NCBI RefSeq assembly: GCF_963662805.1
Contig: NZ_OY759856.1
Coordinates: 193,246 to 257,245, forward strand
Source of the DNA: an uncultured Cohaesibacter sp.
Lineage (GTDB): Bacteria > Pseudomonadota > Alphaproteobacteria > Rhizobiales > Cohaesibacteraceae
Length of the DNA stretch: 64,000 bases
Direction: 5' to 3'
Position numbers and translations under genes: made by a program. The notes beneath the pieces are model-generated. The model saw nothing but the letters and a program-made list of their open reading frames with translations, had not been told where the DNA came from and searched no databases. Within the stretch, counting starts at the first letter, position 1. Each line of letters starts with the position of its first letter. Positions 1 through 7,378 of the stretch are shown piece after piece.

Positions 1-641
1 TGTTCGATGATTCCATCGCGTAGCACGACGATGCGATCCGCCAGTGTCATGGCCTCGACCTGATCGTGGGTCACATAGATCATCGTCGTGGCAAGCTCGC
101 GATGCAGTTTGGCGATCTCATAGCGCATTTCAACACGCAGGGCCGCATCAAGGTTGGAAAGCGGCTCGTCGAACAGAAACGCAGTCGGATTGCGGACGAT
201 GGAACGGCCGATCGCCACCCTCTGGCGCTGACCGCCGGACAATTCCTTGGGTCGCCGGTCAAGATAGCTCTCCAGCTTCAAAGCCTCGGCTGCCGCATTG
301 ACCTTCTCTTCGATCTCGGCTTTCGGCGTGCCGGCGGTCTTGAGACCAAACCCTATATTCTCGCGCACATTCATATGCGGATAAAGCGCATAGGACTGAA
401 ACACCATGGCAAGCCCGCGCTGGGCGGGAGGCTCAGCCGTAACGTCTCTCCCGCCCACAAGGATCTCACCACGAGAACATTCTTCAAGCCCGGCAATGGT
501 TCTTAACAAGGTCGACTTGCCACAGCCGGACGGGCCAACAAAGATGATGAATTCACCCTCATCGATGCCGAGATCAACGCCCTTGATGACCTGCACATCG
601 CCAAACCATTTTTCAACGGCCTTCAACTCGATGGATGACAT
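1..641 (-). CDS. Sugar ABC transporter ATP-binding protein (MalK/UgpC type), 3' end outside window
   Basis: Energises the sugar-type ABC importer encoded just upstream in the same operon. Translation from the ATG at 641 begins MSSIELKAVEKWFGDVQVIK and shows Walker A GPSGCGKST, Q-loop FQSYALYPHM, signature LSGGQRQRVAIGR, Walker B FLFDEPLSNLDA and the switch His in THDQVEAMTLADR, the order and wording of the MalK/UgpC family. About 213 residues are visible; the C-terminal regulatory (TOBE-like) domain lies beyond the window. An AAGGAGGG ribosome site sits 6-7 bases before the ATG. It starts 3 bp after the hydrolase stop, so it is the last visible gene of the operon. The family is certain, the substrate is not. 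Confidence 0.93.
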   Translation of the reverse strand, partial: MSSIELKAVEKWFGDVQVIKGVDLGIDEGEFIIFVGPSGCGKSTLLRTIAGLEECSRGEILVGGRDVTAEPPAQRGLAMVFQSYALYPHMNVRENIGFGLKTAGTPKAEIEEKVNAAAEALKLESYLDRRPKELSGGQRQRVAIGRSIVRNPTAFLFDEPLSNLDAALRVEMRYEIAKLHRELATTMIYVTHDQVEAMTLADRIVVLRDGIIE

Positions 642-643
642 GA

Positions 644-1906
644 TCAGCCCTCCTTGAGATCTTTTGAAACCCAGGCAAGCCAGCAGGCGGCGGTCCAGGT
701 AAAGGTGCCACCACCGGCAGGGGTCCCGTCTTCAGGATTGAAATATTCCGCGAACCCACCCTTCTCGATCAGGCGGGCGCTGTCACTGCGCACACGCTCG
801 GCCAGAGCGTGATGCCCTGCCTCGGCGAGGCCCATACCAATCAGCGTGTTGACCACGACCCAGACCGGCCCGCGCCAGTAACGCATGGGGTTATAGTGAG
901 GGTTTTCGGGATCAAGGCTTGTTACGCCATGCGGCGCAGCATCAAGAAGCCGCTCAAGATGGCCGAGCACCCGGTCATCCTTGAGGCCAGCATACCAACT
1001 GAGGAACGCTGCTGAGGTCACGTTGCCGGAAAACTTGCCGGTCTTCAGGTCCTTGGCGTCATAACTGCCGATCTCCTCGTTCCAGAGCGTCTCGATACCC
1101 TTCTCGAGCGAGGCAATCCAGCCAGTGATCGCGGAGGTGTCCTTGCCGAGCGTCTCACCAAGCCAGGCAAGATCCCGATGGGCACGCATCAGGATGAACG
1201 ACAGAGTCGGATCAGCCACCCGGAACGGTCCACCCTCCAGAATGGCCTTCTCGTCCCAATGGTGATCGCGGGCATAATAGAGGATCGCCAGATAGACGTC
1301 ATAATCCCGCTTGGTGGGACGCATCTCCGGATTGACGTGGGAGGTGTCGCGCCGCTTGTATTCTCCAACGCCGGACACATCCACATTGGCCATGGCCTCA
1401 TCCCAGTCAGCTGCATTGTCGCGACCCGATTCCCATGGATGGGTCACTGAGATGGCCCCGCTTTCGCCGCGGCACTCCATGAACCATTTGTGCCAGGCGA
1501 CAATCTTGTCATAGAGCGGAGCAATTCGCTTGGCGCCCTCCACCGGATTTTTCTCATAGATCTTGCGGGCAAAGGTCGCCACCAGCGGCGGCTGACTGAT
1601 GCCCGAAGACGGCAGGCTGTTGCCCGAGTAGCCTTGCGTGCCCCAGACATCGGGGCCGGGGAAATAGCCATCATCCACTTCGTGAAAGATGATATGTGGC
1701 ACCATGCCATTGGTCCACTGTCCGGAGAACAGGGTCTCCAGTTCGACCCAGGCGCGATTGAGGTCAAGTTCAGCAAACCCGAGAGCAGCAAAAGCACTGT
1801 CCCAGTTCCACTGATAGGGATAAAGGCCCTTGGTCGGCACGGTGTAGGTGCCGCGATCGTTGCCTTTGAGAATGGCGATTGCCTGATCGTTGAGAGGCAA
1901 AGTCAT
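644..1906 (-). CDS. GH63-type glycoside hydrolase (glucosylglycerate/mannosylglycerate hydrolase-like)
   Basis: Cytoplasmic (alpha/alpha)6-barrel hydrolase of 420 residues without signal peptide. Motifs seen in order: YPYQWNWDSAF near residue 30, HPWESGRDN near 155, RYWRGPVWVVVNTL near 345 and GGTFTWTAACWLAW near the C-terminus, which are typical of MGH1-like/GH63 enzymes. Length matches the bacterial glucosylglycerate and mannosylglycerate hydrolases of that family. Lying between the permease and ATPase genes of an importer, it most likely hydrolyses the imported solute to a hexose and glycerate or a similar aglycone; this substrate is inferred from family and context. The start ATG follows AAAGGATAAGACA. 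Other GH63 activities, for example on alpha-glucosides, cannot be excluded. Confidence 0.8.
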   Translation of the reverse strand: MTLPLNDQAIAILKGNDRGTYTVPTKGLYPYQWNWDSAFAALGFAELDLNRAWVELETLFSGQWTNGMVPHIIFHEVDDGYFPGPDVWGTQGYSGNSLPSSGISQPPLVATFARKIYEKNPVEGAKRIAPLYDKIVAWHKWFMECRGESGAISVTHPWESGRDNAADWDEAMANVDVSGVGEYKRRDTSHVNPEMRPTKRDYDVYLAILYYARDHHWDEKAILEGGPFRVADPTLSFILMRAHRDLAWLGETLGKDTSAITGWIASLEKGIETLWNEEIGSYDAKDLKTGKFSGNVTSAAFLSWYAGLKDDRVLGHLERLLDAAPHGVTSLDPENPHYNPMRYWRGPVWVVVNTLIGMGLAEAGHHALAERVRSDSARLIEKGGFAEYFNPEDGTPAGGGTFTWTAACWLAWVSKDLKEG

Positions 1907-1910
1907 TGTC

Positions 1911-3110
1911 TTATCCTTTAACGGAGCCTGCAGTCAGGCCCTTTGTCATGAAGCGTTCCAGCCCCAGGAACAGGGCCATGATGGGCACGGTGGCGATCAC
2001 CGCCCCGGCCATCAGATGCTGACGGGGCACTTCGGACGAATTGAGCATCGTCACACCGCGCGTAAGAGTGAATTTTGAAGGATCATCAAGCAGCATGAAG
2101 GCGAGCAGGAACTCGTTCCATGCGATCATGAAGACATAGAGTGATACCGATGCGAGCGCTGGCAACGACAGCGGCAGGGTGATCTTCCAGATCACGCCCA
2201 GACGGCTGAGGCCATCCATCAGGCCCGCTTCCTCTACTTCCGCCGGAAGACCGCGGAAATAGCCTTGCAGCATGTAGAGCGCGACGGGAATCGTGGTTAC
2301 CGGATAGATCAGCAACAATCCGAACAGCGAGTTCCTGAGGCCGAACATCGAAAAGGCCACATAGATCGGCAGAGCAAGCACAATCATCGGCACCATGTAG
2401 ATGAGCAGGATCGAGCGCGACATCATCGCCTGTCCCTTGAAGCGCAACCGCGCAACCGCGTAGGCACCCGGCACACTGAACAGCAGAGTTACCAGCACCG
2501 TCATAACCGCAACCAGCAGCGACGTCGTCAGATAGATGCCAAAATTGAACTGGGTGAACAGCTCCTCATAGGAGCGGAACAGATCCCAGCCCTTCCGCCA
2601 GTCAATGGAGAAGTCAAGCGGATTGAGCAACAGCTCCTGTTGTCCCTTTAGCGAGGTCATCACCATCACATAGAAGGGAACGACCACAATCGCGGTGAAG
2701 AAGACATAGCCGAAGCCTGTCAGAAACTTGACGATCGCTCCTTCGAACTGATGCCGCGTCAGGACACCCTTTGGCAGCCCGTCGATCATCGCCCGCAAGG
2801 GAAGATGAAGCGAGAGGACCAGAGCGATCACGCCAATGCCCTGTGCCACCGGCTTCAACCCGAGGGAAATGCCGAACGGCTGCATGAGACTGATGCCAAG
2901 CACCAGCACGAGGCTCACCAGAAGCCCCATCCAGCGATTGTCGAGATAGAGCGCCACGTATGCGATGGCAACACCCTGCAGGATGGCGACAAGCCAGATC
3001 GGCCGGACCGGCAGGCCGGTCGAGAAGGCCATCAGGATCGTCAAACAGACAATCACAGTGAGGCTCCACAAGATCCCGATGATCGGGGTAAGGATCAGTC
3101 CGTGTCTCAT
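1911..3110 (-). CDS. Carbohydrate ABC transporter permease (MalG/UgpE type)
   Basis: Inner-membrane permease of the same importer. The 399 residues are about 110 longer than a usual MalG-type subunit: an N-terminal block of hydrophobic segments (about residues 5-110) precedes the standard permease core. The core contains the ATPase-contact EAA loop, EEAGLMDGLSRLGVIWKITL, near residue 290, followed by LPLSLPALAS. Its start overlaps the end of the MalF-type gene by 4 bp, so the two subunits are translationally coupled. The extra N-terminal segments probably match the unusual partner subunit; their role is unknown. Confidence 0.92.
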   Translation of the reverse strand: MRHGLILTPIIGILWSLTVIVCLTILMAFSTGLPVRPIWLVAILQGVAIAYVALYLDNRWMGLLVSLVLVLGISLMQPFGISLGLKPVAQGIGVIALVLSLHLPLRAMIDGLPKGVLTRHQFEGAIVKFLTGFGYVFFTAIVVVPFYVMVMTSLKGQQELLLNPLDFSIDWRKGWDLFRSYEELFTQFNFGIYLTTSLLVAVMTVLVTLLFSVPGAYAVARLRFKGQAMMSRSILLIYMVPMIVLALPIYVAFSMFGLRNSLFGLLLIYPVTTIPVALYMLQGYFRGLPAEVEEAGLMDGLSRLGVIWKITLPLSLPALASVSLYVFMIAWNEFLLAFMLLDDPSKFTLTRGVTMLNSSEVPRQHLMAGAVIATVPIMALFLGLERFMTKGLTAGSVKG

Positions 3111-4453
3111 AGCCCTTCCTCCCTGCTCATGAACCGGAAGAAGAAGAAGGAGAAGGCGAGCAGACAGGCGAAGATGACCACAGCCACGGCTGCACCCGCT
3201 CCGATGTTGGAAATGGCAAAGGCCTGCTCATAGACATTCACAGTCAGCGTACGCGTCCCGGCATTGCCGCCTGTCAGCAGGAAGATGTCGTCGAACTTGT
3301 TGAAAGTCCAGATGAAGCGCAACAGGAACAGCACCGACAGGATGCCCATCAGTTGCGGCAGCGACAGATAGTAGAATTTCTGGAAAGGCGACGCGCCATC
3401 CATATCCGCCGCCTCATACATGTCCGTATCGATGGACTGCATCCGCGCCAGAATGAACAGGAAGGACAGCGGGAAATATCGCCAGATTTCGAACACCGTC
3501 ACCGAGAAGAGCGCCAGAGGACGCTCGCCAAAGAAGTTGATCGGCGTCGTAATCAGATCCATTTGCACCAGAAGCGCATTGAAGGATCCGGAGAAGGGAT
3601 CAAGCAGCGTCACCCACGTGAAGGCCACCGCAATGACCGGTGCCACATAGGGGAACAGGAACAGCCCACGCAGGATCCCCTGCCCGGTGAAGCTGTGATT
3701 GAGAATGAGGGCGGCCATCATCCCCACCACCAGCGCACCGATGGTGCCGACGATGGTGTAGAAGGATGTCACCCACAGCACGTCTAGGAATTCCGAGCTG
3801 TCAAAGACGGCCCTGAAATTGTCCCATGTGAAGGAGAAGCTCAGGAGATCGGACGTCGCGTCCCCTTCCATCACCGGCTCGGTATCACGGACATTGACGT
3901 CCCCGTCGAGAAAGACCTGATCGACCACGGCCGTGATCTGCAACCGTTCACGATGGCCCGGCTCCCAGTCACCGAGCGCACAGAAGAAGTCCTGCCCGTT
4001 GAGCGTACAGCGCGGATCAAGCTCGGGGATCGAAAGACCGGCTGGCCAGACATCGCGCATCGTGACGTTGGTAATCGGCTTTTCCTGCGAGGAGTTTTTG
4101 AGGCGATACTCGACCACCACCTCGTCACCGGGTGCCTTGGCCTTGCCCTTGATCCGTTCATAGACGTCAGGCGTCGTGGGCCTGAGGTCGCCCAGATTGA
4201 TCGGCTTGGCTGAGATCCAGAAGATCGCCAGCAGTGGCAGGACGATCACCAGCGCAACACTGACGAGCGTCGGCATGAGCAACCCCCAGGCGAGACGCGC
4301 CTCGCGCTTGGCCAGGGGACCCGTTCCGGGCGGCTTTGACGCGACTGCGTGAAACCTGCCGTTCCCGGAACCGGATTGAGTATCGGACATCGACATGAGA
4401 GAAAGCTCCAGAGCTGCATCGGGGTTTTCCCCCGATACAGGAATGGTCATCAT
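3107..4453 (-). CDS. Sugar ABC transporter permease (MalF type) with periplasmic insert
   Basis: Partner permease, 448 residues against roughly 300 for the family. After a first membrane segment (about residues 52-80) there is a hydrophilic stretch of about 120 residues (about 85-205) that contains Cys residues and a beta-sandwich-like pattern (VEYRLKNSSQEKPITNV, then CTLNGQDFFCALGDWEPG) resembling DUF11/CARDB-like extracellular domains. The remaining segments form the normal permease with EAA loop YEAADMDGASPFQKFYYLSL near residue 350. The annotated ATG is one of several; MSMSDTQ about 20 residues in is an alternative. E. coli MalF also has a periplasmic insert, but between TM3 and TM4, not after TM1. 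Confidence 0.9.
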   Translation of the reverse strand: MMTIPVSGENPDAALELSLMSMSDTQSGSGNGRFHAVASKPPGTGPLAKREARLAWGLLMPTLVSVALVIVLPLLAIFWISAKPINLGDLRPTTPDVYERIKGKAKAPGDEVVVEYRLKNSSQEKPITNVTMRDVWPAGLSIPELDPRCTLNGQDFFCALGDWEPGHRERLQITAVVDQVFLDGDVNVRDTEPVMEGDATSDLLSFSFTWDNFRAVFDSSEFLDVLWVTSFYTIVGTIGALVVGMMAALILNHSFTGQGILRGLFLFPYVAPVIAVAFTWVTLLDPFSGSFNALLVQMDLITTPINFFGERPLALFSVTVFEIWRYFPLSFLFILARMQSIDTDMYEAADMDGASPFQKFYYLSLPQLMGILSVLFLLRFIWTFNKFDDIFLLTGGNAGTRTLTVNVYEQAFAISNIGAGAAVAVVIFACLLAFSFFFFRFMSREEGL

Positions 4454-4481
4454 TTGAATTCGCTATGAGCGAATTCGCGCA

Positions 4482-5846
4482 TTACTGAATTTTGGCAAGC
4501 TCTGCGTTGAGCTCGGCAACCGCTTCGTCGGCAGTGATCACGTCATCGGTGAACTTGCGGACGACCTGGTTGAAGATCTGGCTGTTGATCATCTTGGATG
4601 CCAGCGCCAGCTGACCTTCCTCGACACCCCACCGCTGGGCCACATCAAGACCGCCAACGATCTCGTTGATCATTTCGGCAGGATAGAGCTCGGCCAGCGG
4701 TTTGAAGCGGTTCACGCCAACCGGCAGCTTCGACCATTCGTCAATGAATTTGGTCGGATTGTCGGCATCACCGCGACGAACCGGGAACTTGCCTTCTGGC
4801 GCGATGGACAGGGTCTTGGTGTAACCTTCGTTCATCGAGTAGGTGATAAATTTCTGCGCCGCTTCGATGTCCGCATCAGACGAGATGCCGAAATAGCGCG
4901 TGTCACCCCAAGCAGCACCATCCGGGTTGGACGGACCGGCAAAGTTGGTGACGATCCCGGTCTTGGAGGCCAACTCCGGGCTGGTCGGATCATCATTGAT
5001 GGTCGGGGGAGCATCGTCGCGCAAACCGGCCAGTTCATCCAGAATGAACGGAGACCAGATGATCATTGCTGCCTTGCCGGCAAAGTAAAGCTCGCGGGAT
5101 TGTTTCCAGAAGAGTTCGCCCGGAGGAGAAGCCTTGACGATCGCCTTGTAGAATTCGAGCACTTCCTTGGTTTTCTTGGCATCAAGCTCTTTGAAGCCAT
5201 CCGCATCAACCGGGGAGACGCCGTTGGCGAGGAAAACATGCTCGAGCACCTGGCTCATGAAGTTCTCGTCCACCTTGGTCGCTGCAACAAAGCCGTACAT
5301 GTCCGGCGGATTGTGCAGGGCCTTCACGGCATCCAGAGCATCCGCATAGGTCGACGGAGCCTTGAGGCCCTTGGCATCGAACAGGTCCTTGCGATAGATG
5401 ATCATCTGCGTCCAGCCATCGACCGGAACGGAGGCATAGCCGCCTTCCACCGCTGCCATGTTGAGCGCGCCCGGTGCGAAGGTATCAACTCCAAGTCCCT
5501 CGATGACTTCTGTCGCAGCATCGGTATCAAGGATGCCCGCTTCGACCCACGGCAGCGCATATTGCAGGGTGTGATAGATCACGTCAGGCAAATCACCAGC
5601 TGCAAAGGCAGCCGTTGCGCGGGTACCCAGATCCTTCTCGGTGACTGGAATAACTTCAACCGGAATGCCGGTTTCCTTCTCGAAAGCCGCAGCCATTTCT
5701 TGCTGCTTGGCAAGCCGTGGCGTCTGTTCCTCCGTGGTCCAGAAGCGGATACCATCCGCAGATGCCGTAACCGCCAGCATCCCCAGAGCTAGGGACGTGC
5801 CCACAAGAAGCCCGGTTGTCCGTTTCAGTCGCGATGAAAGTTTCAT
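4482..5846 (-). CDS. Extracellular solute-binding protein, family 1
   Basis: Periplasmic receptor of the importer, 454 residues. I chose the ATG at 5846 because a GGGAGGTTTGACA ribosome site precedes it and the product then begins with a clear signal peptide (MKLSSRLKRTTGLLVGTSLA, cleavage probably after ...AVTASA); the open frame extends 21 codons further upstream into lacI but without a signal peptide. The mature part shows the family-1 pattern: EEQTPRLAKQQEMAAAFEKE at the N-terminus, RATAAFAAGDLPDVIYH, and a C-terminal FNQVVRKFTDDVITADEAV. Located between lacI and the permease genes. Ligand unknown from sequence; a glucosylglycerate-like solute is inferred from the hydrolase. Confidence 0.92.
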   Translation of the reverse strand: MKLSSRLKRTTGLLVGTSLALGMLAVTASADGIRFWTTEEQTPRLAKQQEMAAAFEKETGIPVEVIPVTEKDLGTRATAAFAAGDLPDVIYHTLQYALPWVEAGILDTDAATEVIEGLGVDTFAPGALNMAAVEGGYASVPVDGWTQMIIYRKDLFDAKGLKAPSTYADALDAVKALHNPPDMYGFVAATKVDENFMSQVLEHVFLANGVSPVDADGFKELDAKKTKEVLEFYKAIVKASPPGELFWKQSRELYFAGKAAMIIWSPFILDELAGLRDDAPPTINDDPTSPELASKTGIVTNFAGPSNPDGAAWGDTRYFGISSDADIEAAQKFITYSMNEGYTKTLSIAPEGKFPVRRGDADNPTKFIDEWSKLPVGVNRFKPLAELYPAEMINEIVGGLDVAQRWGVEEGQLALASKMINSQIFNQVVRKFTDDVITADEAVAELNAELAKIQ

Positions 5847-5883
5847 TGTCAAACCTCCCAATTCAACAGTGTGTTTATGGATG

Positions 5884-6957
5884 TCAGGATGGATGAACCG
5901 GCGGACCATCCGAGGCCCGCACGATCAGATTTGCAACTCCCAACTGTCGCAAGGTCTCGGGCGATGCCCCCCTGATGCGACGGATGAGAAGATCGGCAAG
6001 GCACTCTCCTGCCTGCCGGTTGTCGACGGAAAAACTGGTGAGCGGCGGATTGGCAAACTCGCCCTCGGATATTCCGTCGTAAGAAATGATGGACACGTCC
6101 CGCCCGATGGCGAGGCCACGCTTCTTGGCTGCCCGATAGACACCAAGGGCGGCCATATCAACAGCACAGACAATTGCGGTCGGAGGCTCGGGCAAAGAGA
6201 GAAGAGCCTCACCCTCTCTTTCCCCTTCTGCCTCCGTCACCGCATCCCGGCGAACATAGGACGGCGTCACTTCAAGCCCGACCTTGGCCATTCCCCGCTC
6301 GAACCCTTCGAGCCGAAGCTTGGCATACATGTAGACCTCAAGCCCGTTGATGAAGCCGATGCGTCTATGCCCCAGTTCGAACAGACGGGCCACCGCCTGT
6401 TCCATGGCAAGCTCGCCCTCAATGTCGAACCAGCCGCACCACGTCGGGTCTCCTGTGCGTCCGAACATGATAAACGGGATGTCGTGCTCAATGAGATACT
6501 CGACGCGTGGATCCTTGACGCGCGTGCGGGGCAGGATGAAGCCATCCACCTTGCGCTCGTTGCTCAGCCGTTCGATGGTCTGAAGCACGCCTTCCGAATT
6601 CTGCGCGGTGGTGACAGTGAGGGTCCAGTTTTCCTGACTGGCCCGTTGGGAAATCCCGTCGATAAAGTTGGTCAGGAAGGGGCGGTGACTGCCGTGGCCA
6701 CCAACGTTGAACACAAGCCCCATGGATCGCACAAGGCCAGTCCTGATGGCCTGCGCCTGCGCCATGGGCTTGTAGCCCATCCGCTGGGCGGCCTGCGCCA
6801 CACGCACCTGTGTGCTCTGAGCAATATCGCTATAGCCATTGAGCGCCCGTGAAACGGTGCTCTTGGACATGCCAAGTTCCTCGGCAACATCCTTGATGGT
6901 TATGCGAGTTTGTCTGCTCGTCGGCCTTGTTTCGACCTGTTCAGATGATTTCCTCAC
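5884..6957 (-). CDS. LacI-family transcriptional regulator
   Basis: Probable local regulator of the glycoside operon. The N-terminal helix-turn-helix ITIKDVAEELGMSKSTVSRA and hinge LNGYSDIAQSTQVRVAQAAQ are canonical, followed by a periplasmic-binding-like ligand domain (GLVFNVGGHGSHRPFLTNF, DGFILPRTRVKDPRVEY, IVCAVDMAALGVYRAAKKRG, SIISYDGISEGEFANPPLTS). An open frame begins with an ATG at 6972, but the GTG at 6957 is preceded by GGGAGGACGAA at ideal spacing, so I prefer it. The gene is first in the operon, 37 bp before the binding-protein start. Three LacI-like palindromes upstream make autoregulation likely. Confidence 0.93.
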   Translation of the reverse strand: MRKSSEQVETRPTSRQTRITIKDVAEELGMSKSTVSRALNGYSDIAQSTQVRVAQAAQRMGYKPMAQAQAIRTGLVRSMGLVFNVGGHGSHRPFLTNFIDGISQRASQENWTLTVTTAQNSEGVLQTIERLSNERKVDGFILPRTRVKDPRVEYLIEHDIPFIMFGRTGDPTWCGWFDIEGELAMEQAVARLFELGHRRIGFINGLEVYMYAKLRLEGFERGMAKVGLEVTPSYVRRDAVTEAEGEREGEALLSLPEPPTAIVCAVDMAALGVYRAAKKRGLAIGRDVSIISYDGISEGEFANPPLTSFSVDNRQAGECLADLLIRRIRGASPETLRQLGVANLIVRASDGPPVHPS

Positions 6958-6985
6958 TTCGTCCTCCCACATTCAGGCTGATTTA

Positions 6986-6999
6986 CGAAACCGGTTTCG
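6986..6999. promoter_or_regulatory. LacI-type operator 1
   Basis: Perfect palindrome CGAAACCGGTTTCG about 30 bp upstream of the lacI start. It shares the core with two further sites at 7067 and 7153. The central CG pair fits LacI/GalR-family operators. Confidence 0.75.
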
Positions 7000-7066
7000 G
7001 CAACAGCTCAAAAAGGCAGGAAAAGAAAATTTGTCACTATGTCGCAGACGCGAAGCGGAAGGTAAT

Positions 7067-7080
7067 CGAAATCGGTTTCG
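7067..7080. promoter_or_regulatory. LacI-type operator 2
   Basis: CGAAATCGGTTTCG, one mismatch from the palindrome at 6986, centred 81 bp further upstream. A half site, GGAAACCGG, abuts it. Spacing is compatible with looping between bound repressors. Confidence 0.65.
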
Positions 7081-7152
7081 GAAACCGGCAACAGCCTGCC
7101 GCATGCGCGAAAACAAAATTTAGATGGGGAATCAAGCCATTGAACGAGACGT

Positions 7153-7170
7153 TGCGAAACCGGTTTCGCA
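7153..7170. promoter_or_regulatory. LacI-type operator 3
   Basis: The longest copy, an 18-bp perfect palindrome TGCGAAACCGGTTTCGCA, centred about 169 bp upstream of the first operator. It extends the shared core by two base pairs on each side, so it may be the strongest site. Confidence 0.7.
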
Positions 7171-7302
7171 TCGCAAAAGACGCCTCACGACCGCGCCATG
7201 ACAGGTGGTTGAAGCGCAAAGAAAAAACACTTCAGCCTGTGGATTCTTGATCCTGCAATCGCCTCAGCAAGGTATCCAGTTACCCATTAATTGGTCACCC
7301 GC

Positions 7303-7351
7303 AACAAAAAAGAGAGCGTGCCGAGCGTCCATGAGAGCTCTGAGCACGCTC
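7303..7351 (-). terminator. Intrinsic terminator of the nitrate operon
   Basis: Downstream of nasA on the minus strand: 8-bp stem GAGCGTGC/GCACGCTC (7344-7351 with 7314-7321), loop of 22 bases, then a run TCTTTTTTG. It separates the nitrate operon from the LacI operon. Confidence 0.75.
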
Positions 7352-7378
7352 AGTCGAGGGCATTTCATCTGGTCCGGA

